64,000 nt of DNA from Azospira oryzae (GTDB taxonomy: Bacteria; Pseudomonadota; Gammaproteobacteria; Burkholderiales; Rhodocyclaceae). The notes under the pieces are model-generated. The model saw nothing but the letters and a program-made list of their open reading frames with translations. It was not told the DNA's origin and did no database searches. Within the stretch, counting starts at the first letter, position 1. Every line of letters begins with the position of its first letter. Below are positions 28,298-36,609 of the stretch, one piece after another. A program made the translations under genes and the position numbers. Location: assembly GCF_004217225.1 (NCBI RefSeq), contig NZ_SHKM01000002.1:129307-193306 (forward strand). The letters are read 5' to 3'.

Positions 28298-28717
28298 ATG
28301 GTCGACGACACCCCCCTGCCCTACATTCCCGGACTCAGCCGCGACGGCCGCCTGCGGCTGGACAAATGGCTGTGGGCCGCCCGCTTCTTCAAGACCCGGG
28401 CCCTGGCCCAGGACGCGGCGGAGGGCAACAAGGTCAAGCTCAACGGCCAGACGGTGAAGGCCTCCCGGGAGGTCAAGGCCGGCGACCGCCTCGACATCGG
28501 GACGGGTCAGGAACGCTGGGAAGTGACGGTGCTGGCGGTCAACGGCCAGCGGCGGCCGGCGCCGGAAGCCCGGCTGCTGTATGAGGAAAGTGCGGAATCC
28601 GTGGCGCGCCGCGCCACCGAGCAGGAACAGCGGGCTCTGGCCCCCTCCCCCGGCCAGGACAGCCGGGGCCGCCCGACCAAGCGGGACCGGCGCCGCCTGG
28701 ACCGCTTCGCCGGCTAA
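28298..28717 (+). CDS. hslR: Heat shock protein 15 (S4-domain RNA-binding protein)
   Basis: Binds stalled 50S subunits carrying nascent chains. The protein has 139 residues with an S4 RNA-binding domain at the N-terminus (RLDKWLWAARFFKTRALAQ, then VKLNGQTVKASREVKAGDRL) and a basic C-terminal tail (GRPTKRDRRRLDRF). Size and motifs are typical. The stop overlaps the stop of the convergent napF gene. Confidence 0.92.
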   Translation: MVDDTPLPYIPGLSRDGRLRLDKWLWAARFFKTRALAQDAAEGNKVKLNGQTVKASREVKAGDRLDIGTGQERWEVTVLAVNGQRRPAPEARLLYEESAESVARRATEQEQRALAPSPGQDSRGRPTKRDRRRLDRFAG

Positions 28718-29214
28718 TCCGGACGGCCGATGCTGATGGCCGCCGTCGGGCAGGGCGCCAGGCAGGCGCCGCAGCCGGTGCAGCGGTCTTCCAGCAATAC
28801 CGGCAGGGCCGGGCCGCCGGCCCGGGCGGGAAAGCGCAGGGCGCCCTCGGGACAGAAATCGCCGCAGCTGCGGCACTCCACCTGCTGCCGGGCAAGACAG
28901 GCCTCGCCGGCGGCGGCCTTGTAGGACCAGGGTTGCCGGTCATCCTCCCGGCGCAGGGCCCGGGGCCGGCAGGCGCTGGCGCACTGGCCGCAGAAGGTGC
29001 ATTCCCCCTGGCGGAAATCCACCACCGGCGGCTGGCCGGGGGCCAGCGCCGTCAGGATGCCGGTGGGACAGACCCGGATGCAGTCGCCGCAGCCGGTGCA
29101 TTGCTGCAGGAAGGCCGCCTCGTCCACGGCCCAGGGCGGCCGCAGGGGCGCCGCCGGGGCGCTGCGGCCGCGGAAAAAGCCGCGCCGGGACAGGTTGGCA
29201 GGGGGATGGCTCAA
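28714..29214 (-). CDS. napF: NapF-type ferredoxin protein
   Basis: A cytoplasmic accessory protein of periplasmic nitrate reductase systems. From a TTG at 29214, preceded by GGAG on the minus strand, it has 166 residues, like E. coli NapF. It begins with the typical SRRGFFRG segment and has four [4Fe-4S] motifs: CTGCGDCIRVCP, CTFCGQCASACR, a CRSCGDFCP variant, and CTGCGACLAPCP. A longer frame to 29271 would start inside a terminator. The third gene after napC; no napA, napD or napB is in the window. Confidence 0.82.
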   Translation of the reverse strand: MSHPPANLSRRGFFRGRSAPAAPLRPPWAVDEAAFLQQCTGCGDCIRVCPTGILTALAPGQPPVVDFRQGECTFCGQCASACRPRALRREDDRQPWSYKAAAGEACLARQQVECRSCGDFCPEGALRFPARAGGPALPVLLEDRCTGCGACLAPCPTAAISIGRPD

Positions 29215-29242
29215 GACGGCGTGCTCCGCGGCAGTAGCAAAG

Positions 29243-29268
29243 AAAAAGGCGGGGCAACTGCCCCGCCC
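29243..29268 (-). terminator. Rho-independent terminator after the cytochrome gene
   Basis: An 8-bp stem, GGCGGGGC / GCCCCGCC, around AACT with a run of five A residues on the + strand, that is, a T run on the minus strand. It lies between the cytochrome gene and napF, so it would attenuate napF. Confidence 0.8.
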
Positions 29269-29316
29269 CAATTGGCCGCAAAGCCAACTCGCGAAGATTT
29301 GCGGCCCGAGAGATCG

Positions 29317-30186
29317 TTACTGCTTGGCGGCGGTCACGTCGGCCTTGGCACCGACGCCCAGGCTGTAGCCGAAGGAAACGTGGTGGAAGCGGCCGCCGGC
29401 GTGGTCGTCGTGGATGGCGAAGCCGAAGGGCACGGTCTTGCCTTCGGCCAGGGCCACGTCGCCTTCGCCGCCGGTGAGCTTGCGGGTGAAGGTGACGGTC
29501 CAGGTGTCGCCCTTCTTCTCGCCCTTGGCATCCACCAGGGCCTTGCCGCCTTCCATGACGCGCTTGTCGGCGATGTAGCCGTCCACCGGCTTGGCGCCCT
29601 TGCCGCTCTTCCACTGGATCAGATCGTAGTAGACGCCGCCGGCCACATTGCCGTCCTTGACGTACTTGGTCTTCTTGTCGTCGGCGCCGGGCATGGTGCG
29701 GGCGTCGGTGTGGCAGCTCTGCCAGCAGCCGACCTGGTCGGCCAGGGGCACCTTGTCGCCGGCCAGCAGCACGGTCAGCTTGACCTCGTTGTCCTTGTCC
29801 AGCTTCTCGCCGCCGCTGGCGGGCTGCTTCCAGGAGAAGCGGAAGTACACGTTGTCCTTGTCGTAGGCGGCCTGGACGTTGACCGGGATGGAGCCGGCCT
29901 TGCCCTTGGGCGGGTTCGGTTCCAGCTTCTCGCCGGAGACCACCTTCTTGCCGATGTCGGCGATTTCCTCTTCGTGGCAGCCGGTGCAGGCCTCGCCCTT
30001 GCGGATGCCCTTGGCGCCGCTGTGGTCGGTGCCCTTGGTGATCCACTCGATGCCGGAGGTGCCCGGGTAGAACACGGTGATCTTCTTGGCGGGGACCTTG
30101 GACCAGTCGGGAGCGGCGAAAGCGGCCTGGCTGCCCAGGGCCAGCATGAGGCCGACGGCGGAGGCGATGGCGGTTTGCTTGAACAT
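29317..30186 (-). CDS. Periplasmic c-type cytochrome with ethylbenzene-dehydrogenase-type haem domain
   Basis: The protein has 289 residues with a Sec signal peptide (MFKQTAIASA...AAFA). A CTGCH haem motif (residues 67-71) precedes a beta-rich domain of the kind found in the gamma subunit of ethylbenzene dehydrogenase and related DMSO-reductase-family cytochromes (IPVNVQAAYDKDNVYFRF, and a late FGFAIHDDH). A second motif, CWQSCH (154-159), has three residues between the cysteines instead of two. It lies between napC and napF, so it probably passes electrons from the quinol-oxidising NapC to a periplasmic reductase. The ribosome binding site GGAGAG is well placed before ATG 30186. Confidence 0.75.
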   Translation of the reverse strand: MFKQTAIASAVGLMLALGSQAAFAAPDWSKVPAKKITVFYPGTSGIEWITKGTDHSGAKGIRKGEACTGCHEEEIADIGKKVVSGEKLEPNPPKGKAGSIPVNVQAAYDKDNVYFRFSWKQPASGGEKLDKDNEVKLTVLLAGDKVPLADQVGCWQSCHTDARTMPGADDKKTKYVKDGNVAGGVYYDLIQWKSGKGAKPVDGYIADKRVMEGGKALVDAKGEKKGDTWTVTFTRKLTGGEGDVALAEGKTVPFGFAIHDDHAGGRFHHVSFGYSLGVGAKADVTAAKQ

Positions 30187-30295
30187 GGTGTAACTCTCCA
30201 TTCTTGATTTGGGCTCGGGGAGCCGGCTGCTTGGTTCAGGGGCGGGGCCTTGCTGCGCCCCGCCGGTTACGGCCTGCCGTAGGATTCGACGCAGA

Positions 30296-30886
30296 TTACT
30301 CGTCGTCGTCCTCGGGCATGTTCTGGGGTTTGTGGTGGGCAATACCCTTGTGGCAGTCGATGCAGGTCTTGTTGTCCTTCTGGGCCAGCTCATGCATCTT
30401 CTTGGCGCGGGGCTTCTGCTTGTCCGTGTTCATGCCGTCGAAGCTGTGGCAGTTGCGGCACTCGCGGGAATCGCTCTTCTTCATCCGCTCCCACTCGTGG
30501 GTCGCCAGTTCCAGGCGCTTGGCCTCGAACTTTTCCTTGGTGTCGATGGTGCCGGTGAGCTTGCCCCAGACTTCCTGGCTGGCCTGGATCTTCCGCTTCA
30601 TCTTGTGCACCCAGTCCTTCGGCACGTGGCAGTCGGAGCAGACGGCACGCACGCCGGTGCGGTTGGAGTAGTGGATGGTCTGCTTGTATTCCTGGTACAC
30701 GTTGTCCCGCATCTCGTGGCAGGAGATGCAGAACTCCAGGGTGTTGGTGGCTTCCATGGCGGTGTTGAAGCCGCCCCAGAAAATGATGCCGCTGACGAAG
30801 CCGACGGTGATCAGCGCAAACAAGGAATACTTGGCGCTGGGCTTCTTGAGGGTGGCCCAAAGGCCGGTTTTCTGATTCTCGGACAT
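30296..30886 (-). CDS. napC: NapC/NirT-family tetrahaem quinol dehydrogenase
   Basis: A membrane-anchored cytochrome of 196 residues that takes electrons from quinol to periplasmic reductases. It has one N-terminal membrane helix (about residues 20-40) and four CXXCH motifs at residues 53 (CISCH), 83 (CSDCH), 143 (CRNCH) and 175 (CIDCH). The layout is that of NapC. The acidic tail EDDDE is unremarkable. It is the first gene of a napC-cytochrome-napF set; the terminal reductase is elsewhere, so nitrate as substrate is an inference. Confidence 0.88.
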   Translation of the reverse strand: MSENQKTGLWATLKKPSAKYSLFALITVGFVSGIIFWGGFNTAMEATNTLEFCISCHEMRDNVYQEYKQTIHYSNRTGVRAVCSDCHVPKDWVHKMKRKIQASQEVWGKLTGTIDTKEKFEAKRLELATHEWERMKKSDSRECRNCHSFDGMNTDKQKPRAKKMHELAQKDNKTCIDCHKGIAHHKPQNMPEDDDE

Positions 30887-30989
30887 GATGCGCTTTCTCT
30901 CCCTGAGGCCGGCAGCAGGGCTGAAATGCCCGAACCGGACTTCTCTCTATCGTGGGAAGCAGTCTAGCCGAGGCGAAAAGCCCGGATAT

Positions 30990-31003
30990 TTGATGCGGGT
31001 TAA
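30990..31003 (-). promoter_or_regulatory. Possible FNR/Anr box upstream of napC
   Basis: On the minus strand TTAAC-CCGC-ATCAA: one perfect half site and one degenerate half. A -10-like TAGACT lies at 30966-30961, its first base 30.5 bp from the box centre, close to class II FNR spacing. This is the weakest of the five boxes in the window. Confidence 0.4.
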
Positions 31004-31022
31004 TTCCGCGCAAAAACGCGGA

Positions 31023-31040
31023 ACGGCCCGTGCGGGCCGT
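31023..31040 (-). terminator. Hairpin downstream of ccmI
   Basis: A perfect stem, ACGGCCCG / CGGGCCGT, with a two-base centre; on the minus strand a TTTTT run follows about 11 bases later inside a second small stem (CCGCG/CGCGG). It would end the ccm operon, with only moderate fit to the intrinsic terminator model. Confidence 0.45.
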
Positions 31041-31169
31041 CCGAGACGCTGCTTAAACACTGGAAAATCAAGGATTTCACAAGGACCTGCCACCCCAGGC
31101 AGGATGGACGCGCCTCTCCGGCAGGGAGCGCCGGAAAGTGGCGCCCCGGCTGCCTTGCAGACCTGCCGC

Positions 31170-32033
31170 CTACTTGCGGGCGGCCTTTTTCCCCGGCTGG
31201 GCCTCGGCCTTTTCCCGCAGGCGGGCCAGGGCTTCCTTGAGGGAGGTCTCCTCTTCCGAGCCCGGTTCCACCATGGGCAGCAGCCGTTCCCAGTAGCCGA
31301 TGGCGGCCTTGTAGTCCTCCCGCTCGCCGGCGGCGACGCCCGCCAGGATCAGGGCCTGGGGCTCTTCCGGATTGAGCTTGAGGGCCTGGTTGATGAGCTG
31401 GGTCGGCTTACCGGCGAAACGGCCTTCGCTGAGGCTGGCCAGGGTTTCGGCGTAGTCGGTGAGCAGGGCGGCGTTTTCCTGCAGCAGCTTGCCGCCCTTG
31501 GCATAGGCGTCGGCGGCCTGCTGCAGGCGGCCCAGGGTCTTGTAGGAGCGGGCCAGCATGATCCAGCCCTTTTCGTCGTCCGGATTGTCCTTCATGCGGG
31601 CGGCCAGCTTGCCCACCATGTCGTTGATCTGCTCCGCCGTCACCTGGGGCTGGGCCTGCAGGTTGCGCGGGTCCAGGGCCTTGGGGTTGCCCAGCAGGGT
31701 GTAGCCCAGCAGGGCGGCGGCAGGCAGCAGCAGGGCCAGGACGATGGCGGTGGGGCGGCTCGGCCCCTGGCGCGGCGCGACCGCCTCGGCGGCCACGTCC
31801 ACCTCTTCCAGCAGGCGGCGCTGCAGTTCTTCCCGGGCCTGCTGGTAGTCGGCTTCGCCCAGGGTGCCGGCGGCCTTTTCCTTTTCCAGCTCGGCTTCCT
31901 GGTCGCGGAACACGGCCAGGTTGGCCTGACGGCGGTCAGCCCGGCTCACCGCCCGGCCCCTGAGCAGAGGCGGCAGCAACAACAGGACGACGAGGGCCAC
32001 CAGGACGGCGGCGGCGATGGCAAAGGCGGTCAT
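31170..32033 (-). CDS. ccmI: Cytochrome c maturation protein CcmI
   Basis: The apocytochrome c chaperone of the System I haem-ligation complex. It has 287 residues: two membrane helices (about 2-22 and 95-115) with a coiled cytoplasmic loop between them, then a periplasmic TPR domain (GWIMLARSYKTLGRLQQAADAY). It ends in a Lys/Ala-rich tail. Its start overlaps the ccmH stop by four bases; it is the last gene of the ccm operon. Confidence 0.93.
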   Translation of the reverse strand: MTAFAIAAAVLVALVVLLLLPPLLRGRAVSRADRRQANLAVFRDQEAELEKEKAAGTLGEADYQQAREELQRRLLEEVDVAAEAVAPRQGPSRPTAIVLALLLPAAALLGYTLLGNPKALDPRNLQAQPQVTAEQINDMVGKLAARMKDNPDDEKGWIMLARSYKTLGRLQQAADAYAKGGKLLQENAALLTDYAETLASLSEGRFAGKPTQLINQALKLNPEEPQALILAGVAAGEREDYKAAIGYWERLLPMVEPGSEEETSLKEALARLREKAEAQPGKKAARK

Positions 32034-32545
32034 TGGGCGGAATCTTTCTTGTCGGAGGCGGCGGCTTCCTGCAGCAGGGTTTCGGCGCGGCGGCGCTCGG
32101 CCTCGGAAAGGCCGCCGCCGGCAGCGGCCGTGGCGGCCACGTTACGCCGGCGCAGGTAGCGCACCAGGGCCACCAGGCCGACCACCAGGATCAGCAGGGG
32201 ACCGAACCACAGCAGGGCGGTGTTGTTCTGCACCGGCGGCCGGTAGAGGACGAAGTCGCCGTAGCGGGCCACCATGAAGTCGAGGATTTCCCGGTCGCTC
32301 TTGCCCTGCTGGATCATGCCGCGGATTTCCCGGCGCAGGTCCAGGGCCAGGTCGGCGTTGGAATCGGCAATGGTCTGGTTCTGGCAGACCAGGCAGCGCA
32401 GCTCGGCGGAAATTTCCATGAGGCGCTTTTCCGCCACCGGGTCGGCAGCCAGGTCGGCCGCTTCCTTGGCCTGCAGGGAGGCGAAGGGGGCCAGGGCCGC
32501 TAGGGCCAGGCAGGCGGCCAGGAACAGTCGCTTGAAGGGGCTCAT
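32030..32545 (-). CDS. ccmH: Cytochrome c maturation protein CcmH
   Basis: A periplasmic, membrane-anchored thiol reductase that prepares apocytochrome cysteines. From ATG 32545 it has 171 residues: signal peptide, the redox motif LRCLVCQN (Cys51, Cys54), the conserved helical bundle, and a C-terminal membrane helix (about 108-128). An ATGA overlap joins it to ccmG. In-frame codons further upstream belong to an overlap with ccmG and are rejected. Confidence 0.95.
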   Translation of the reverse strand: MSPFKRLFLAACLALAALAPFASLQAKEAADLAADPVAEKRLMEISAELRCLVCQNQTIADSNADLALDLRREIRGMIQQGKSDREILDFMVARYGDFVLYRPPVQNNTALLWFGPLLILVVGLVALVRYLRRRNVAATAAAGGGLSEAERRRAETLLQEAAASDKKDSAQ

Positions 32546-33126
32546 TTGTTCAGCTCCGCCACCAGGGGCAGGATTTTCTTTTCCAGCACCTCGGGGGTGA
32601 TGGGGCCGATGTGCTTGAAGCGGATGACGCCGGCCTTGTCGATCAGGTAGGTCTCGGGAGCGCCATAGACGCCGTAGTCGATGGCGACGCGGCCGTCCAG
32701 GTCCATGATCACCGTCTGGTAGGGATTGCCCTTGGCCGCCAGCAGCTTGCCGGAGCGCTGGATGGCCAGGGCCATTTCCTTCTCCGGGGTGTCGGGCTTG
32801 CTGTCCAGGGCGCCGTCGCCGCGCACTTCCTTCCAGTTGAAGCCGACGATGGGCAGGTAGTTGCGCTTGGACATTTCCACCAGCACCGGGTGCTCCTGCA
32901 CGCAGGACGGGCACCAGGTGGCCCAGACGTTGAGCAGCCACACCTGGCCCTTCATCTCCTCGGGGGAGAAGGTCTTGGCCGGGTTGTCCAGGCGCGGCAG
33001 GGCGAAGGCCGGGGCCGGCTTGCCCACCAGGGGCGAGGGCACTTCCCGGGGATTGAGGTTGAGGCCGATGGCCAGCAGCACCACCAGGACGATGAAACCG
33101 ATGAGGGGCCAGAGGAACTTGTTCAT
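32542..33126 (-). CDS. ccmG: Thiol:disulfide oxidoreductase CcmG/DsbE
   Basis: A membrane-tethered thioredoxin-fold protein that reduces apocytochrome c or CcmH. It has 194 residues, an N-terminal anchor (about 4-24), active site WCPSC (Cys72, Cys75) and the insert with GVYGAPETYLID, where the cis-proline lies in APET. It is positioned between ccmF and ccmH as in the standard System I operon. Confidence 0.96.
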   Translation of the reverse strand: MNKFLWPLIGFIVLVVLLAIGLNLNPREVPSPLVGKPAPAFALPRLDNPAKTFSPEEMKGQVWLLNVWATWCPSCVQEHPVLVEMSKRNYLPIVGFNWKEVRGDGALDSKPDTPEKEMALAIQRSGKLLAAKGNPYQTVIMDLDGRVAIDYGVYGAPETYLIDKAGVIRFKHIGPITPEVLEKKILPLVAELNK

Positions 33127-33143
33127 GGTCGTGTCAGGCTCGT

Positions 33144-35135
33144 TCAGGCCGCGGCGGAAGAGGCGGCGGCGGTTGGCGTGGCGGCCCGGGCCTTGACCCG
33201 GTAGCGGCGGTCGGCGATGGCGATGAGGCCGCCCAGGGACATCAGCAGGCAGCCGCCCCAGATCCAGTCCACGAAGGGCTTGTAGTAGACCCGCACGGCC
33301 CAGGCGCCTTCCGGCTGGCTCTTGTTGATGGGCTCACCCAGGGAGACGTACACGTCCCGGGTCAGGCCGGCGTCGATGGCGGCCTCGGTCATGGGCATGG
33401 CGGAGGAGGCGTAGTTGCGCTTTTCCGGATGCAGCACCTTGTCCAGCTTACCGTCCTTGAGCAGCTCCACCTCGCCGCGCAGGGCCAGGTAGTTGGGACC
33501 TTCCACCTGATGCACGCCGATGAAGCGGAATTCGTAGCCCACCAGATGGACGCTGTCGCCCGGCTCCATCTTCACGTCCTTCTCCACCTCGTAGTTCTTC
33601 ACCAGGGTGACGCCGACGACGAACACGGCGACGCCGATGTGGGCCAGGTGCATGCCCCAGAAGCTGCGGGGCTGCTTGAAGACGGCGGCAGCGAAGGAAA
33701 GGTCGCCCCGGGTGGCGCGCACCCGCTGCAGGAAGTTGAGCACAGCGGTGAGGGTGATCCAGGCGGCCACCAGGATGCCGACGGCCACGGCGGTATGCCA
33801 GGTGCCGTAGATGAAGGGCACGGCCACGCCCACCAGCACGGCGGCGGCGAAGGCCCAGCGCAACAGGCGGGCGATCTCGGCCAGGCTGGCTTCCTTCCAG
33901 CGGGCGAAGGGGGCCACGCCCATGAGGAACAGCACCGGCACCATCAGGGGCGCGAAGACGGTGTTGAAGTAGGGCGGGCCGACGGAAATCTTGCCGGCGT
34001 TGAGGGCGTCGATCAGCAGCGGGTAGAGGGTGCCGAGGAAGACGGTACCGCAGCCCACCACCAGCAGGACGTTGTTGGTGAGCAGGAAGGATTCCCGGGA
34101 CACCAGACTGAAGCGGCCGCCCAGGCCCACCTTGGGGGCGCGCCAGGCGAACAGCACCAGGCTGGAGCCGATCACCACCACCAGGAAGGCGAGGATGAAG
34201 ATGCCCCGGGTCGGGTCGGTGGCGAAGGCGTGCACCGAGGTCAGCACGCCGGAACGGACCAGGAAGGTGCCGAGCAGGGACAGGGAGAAGGCGCCGATGG
34301 CCAGCATCACCGTCCAGTTCTTGAAGCTGCCGCGCTTTTCGGTCACCGCCAGGGAGTGAATCAGGGCGGTGCCCACCAGCCAGGGCATGAAGGAGGCGTT
34401 TTCCACCGGGTCCCAGAACCACCAGCCGCCCCAGCCCAGCTCGTAATAGGCCCACCAGGAGCCGAGGGCGATGCCCAGGGTGAGGAAGATCCAGGCGGAG
34501 GTGGTCCACGGCCGGGACCAGCGGGCCCAGGCGGCGTCCAGCTGGCCGGAAAGGAGGGCGGCGACGGCGAAGGCGTAGGCCACGGAGAAGCCAACGTAGC
34601 CCATGTAGAGCATGGGCGGGTGGAAGACCAGGCCCGGGTCCTGCAGCAGGGGATTCAGGTCGCGGCCTTCCTGGGCTGCCGGCAGCAGGCGCTCGAAGGG
34701 GTTGGAGGTGACCAGGATGAAGAGCAGGAAGCCGGCCGCCACCAGGCCGAGGACGCCCAGCACCCGGGCCACCATGGGCTCCGGCAGCTGGCGCGACAGG
34801 GCCGCCACGGCGAAGGTCCACAGGGACAGCATCAGGGCCCACAGCAGCAGGGAGCCTTCGTGGCCGCCCCATACGGCGGAGAACTTGTACAGGGTGGGCA
34901 GCAGGGTGTTGGAATGCTGGGCCACATAGACGACGGAGAAGTCGCTCTGCACGAAGGCCCAGGTCAGGCAGCCGAAGGCGAAGGCCACCAGCAGGGCCTG
35001 GGCCATGGCCGCCGGACGGGCGACGAGGACCCAGGGGGTACGGCCCTGATGGGCGCCCACCAGGGGCAGCACGCCCTGCACCAGGGCGACGCAGAAGGCC
35101 AGGATGAGGGCGAAGTGCCCGAGTTCGGGGATCAT
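33144..35135 (-). CDS. ccmF: Cytochrome c maturation protein CcmF (haem lyase)
   Basis: The core haem lyase that joins haem from holo-CcmE to apocytochrome c. It is a polytopic membrane protein of 663 residues with the WWD haem-handling signature (GWGGWWFWDPVENASFMPWL), conserved periplasmic histidines near GHEGS and TEKRG, and roughly fifteen hydrophobic segments. The length is normal. It lies 10 bases from ccmE and 17 from ccmG. Confidence 0.97.
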   Translation of the reverse strand: MIPELGHFALILAFCVALVQGVLPLVGAHQGRTPWVLVARPAAMAQALLVAFAFGCLTWAFVQSDFSVVYVAQHSNTLLPTLYKFSAVWGGHEGSLLLWALMLSLWTFAVAALSRQLPEPMVARVLGVLGLVAAGFLLFILVTSNPFERLLPAAQEGRDLNPLLQDPGLVFHPPMLYMGYVGFSVAYAFAVAALLSGQLDAAWARWSRPWTTSAWIFLTLGIALGSWWAYYELGWGGWWFWDPVENASFMPWLVGTALIHSLAVTEKRGSFKNWTVMLAIGAFSLSLLGTFLVRSGVLTSVHAFATDPTRGIFILAFLVVVIGSSLVLFAWRAPKVGLGGRFSLVSRESFLLTNNVLLVVGCGTVFLGTLYPLLIDALNAGKISVGPPYFNTVFAPLMVPVLFLMGVAPFARWKEASLAEIARLLRWAFAAAVLVGVAVPFIYGTWHTAVAVGILVAAWITLTAVLNFLQRVRATRGDLSFAAAVFKQPRSFWGMHLAHIGVAVFVVGVTLVKNYEVEKDVKMEPGDSVHLVGYEFRFIGVHQVEGPNYLALRGEVELLKDGKLDKVLHPEKRNYASSAMPMTEAAIDAGLTRDVYVSLGEPINKSQPEGAWAVRVYYKPFVDWIWGGCLLMSLGGLIAIADRRYRVKARAATPTAAASSAAA

Positions 35136-35145
35136 GGGGTCGCTC

Positions 35146-35664
35146 TCAATACTTCAGGGTTTTGGCCGCAGCCTTCTCGGCTGCCTCGACGGCCGCCTTC
35201 TTCTCGCCGGCTTCCGCCGCGGCCTTGTTCTCGCCGGCCTTGGCATGGGCGTCGGCAACGGCCTTCTGGGCTTCCGGCGGCATGTAGTTCTCGTCGTGCT
35301 TGGCCAGCACCTCAGTGGCGACGAAGAGGCCAGCATCATCCAGCTTGCCCTGGGCCACGACGCCCTTACCTTCCTTGAACAGGTCCGGCAGGATGCCCTT
35401 GTACTGCACCGGCAGGGTCTGGTCGGTGTCGGTCACGGCAAAGCGGACGCTGACGCCGTCGGCCAGGCGCTCGACGCTGCCTTCCTTGACCAGGCCGCCG
35501 ATGCGGAAGGTCTTGCCCTTGGGCGCCTCACCGGCCAGGACCTGGGTGGGGGAGAAGAAGAACACCAGGTTGCTGTTGAAGGCGTTCAGCACCAGGGCCG
35601 TGCCGATGCCGAGAACCGCCAGACCGGCGACGATGAGGGCGATGCGCTTGTGACGGGCTTTCAA
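35146..35664 (-). CDS. ccmE: Haem chaperone CcmE
   Basis: A periplasmic haem carrier with one N-terminal membrane anchor (about 8-28) and an OB-fold. Haem attaches covalently to the histidine of AKHDENY (His123, with Tyr127 as axial ligand). It has 172 residues; the C-terminal tail is rich in Ala, Lys and Glu. It overlaps ccmD by four bases. Confidence 0.96.
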   Translation of the reverse strand: MKARHKRIALIVAGLAVLGIGTALVLNAFNSNLVFFFSPTQVLAGEAPKGKTFRIGGLVKEGSVERLADGVSVRFAVTDTDQTLPVQYKGILPDLFKEGKGVVAQGKLDDAGLFVATEVLAKHDENYMPPEAQKAVADAHAKAGENKAAAEAGEKKAAVEAAEKAAAKTLKY

Positions 35665-35855
35665 CTTTCTTCACTCCTTTGGGCCAGATTCTCGGCAGTG
35701 ATCTGCCGCTTCAGGCGGGACAACAGGTTCTTACGACGCCGGGCGACGATGATCGGTTCCACCGCCATGATGAGGGCGGTGACGCCGAAGGAACCCCAGA
35801 CGTAAAAGGCGTAACCGCCCATGGCGAAAAACTCGGAGGCGCTGTTCCAGTGCAT
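35661..35855 (-). CDS. ccmD: Haem exporter protein CcmD
   Basis: A small single-helix membrane protein (64 residues) that helps CcmABC release holo-CcmE. The helix is about residues 15-38, preceded by the typical [12 protein letters not shown] and followed by a basic cytoplasmic tail ([14 protein letters not shown]). Its position between ccmC and ccmE confirms the call. Confidence 0.93.
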   Translation of the reverse strand: MHWNSASEFFAMGGYAFYVWGSFGVTALIMAVEPIIVARRRKNLLSRLKRQITAENLAQRSEES

Positions 35856-35856
35856 C

Positions 35857-36609
35857 TCAGGACTCCTTGCCGGCCAGCAGCTGGCGCACCCATTCGGTGT
35901 GCCGCTCCCGCTCCAGCATGATGTTGCGGGCCCGCCCCAGGGCCACGGCGATGGAATACATCCAGAAGCACAGGGCCACCAGCAGCATGGCCCAGAGCAT
36001 GGTGGCGGCCATGGAGGGGGACTTGGTGAGGGAGACGGAAGCGCCCTGGTGCAGGGTGTTCCACCACTTCACGGAGAAATAGATGATGGGGATGTTCACC
36101 ACCCCCACCAGGGCCAGCACGGCGCCGGCCTTGTCGGCCCGGCGCGGGTCGTCGATGGCGGACTGCAGGGCGATGAAGCCGATGTAGAGGAAGAGCAGGA
36201 TCAGCTCGGAGGTCAGCCGCGCATCCCACACCCACCAGGTGCCCCACATGGGCTTGCCCCAGAGGGCACCGGTCCACAGGGAGAGGAAGGCCATCAGCGC
36301 CCCGGTGGGAGCCAGGGCGGTGGCCATCATGCCCGACAGGCGGGTGTTGAAGGCCAGGCCCAGGGCGGCCCAGAAGGCCATCACCAGGTAGATGAACATG
36401 CTCATCCAGGAGGCGGGCACGTGGATGAAGATGATGCGGTAGCCCTCGCCCTGCTGGAAGTCCGTGGGGGCCACGAACATGCCCAGGTAGAGGCCGGCCG
36501 CGCCGAAGACGACGGAGAGGGCGACGAACCAGGGGATCATCTTGCCCGCCAGGGGGTAGAAGGTCGCCGGGGAGGCGAACTTGAACCAGTTGATCAGTCG
36601 ATTGTTCAT
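35857..36609 (-). CDS. ccmC: Haem transporter subunit CcmC
   Basis: Places haem on CcmE. The protein has 250 residues from ATG 36609 with six membrane helices and the WWD signature GTWWVWDARLTSELIL, flanked by periplasmic histidines (IHVPASW and KWWNTLHQ). The ATG overlaps the ccmB stop. An in-frame start at 36645 would extend into ccmB and is not favoured. Confidence 0.96.
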   Translation of the reverse strand: MNNRLINWFKFASPATFYPLAGKMIPWFVALSVVFGAAGLYLGMFVAPTDFQQGEGYRIIFIHVPASWMSMFIYLVMAFWAALGLAFNTRLSGMMATALAPTGALMAFLSLWTGALWGKPMWGTWWVWDARLTSELILLFLYIGFIALQSAIDDPRRADKAGAVLALVGVVNIPIIYFSVKWWNTLHQGASVSLTKSPSMAATMLWAMLLVALCFWMYSIAVALGRARNIMLERERHTEWVRQLLAGKES

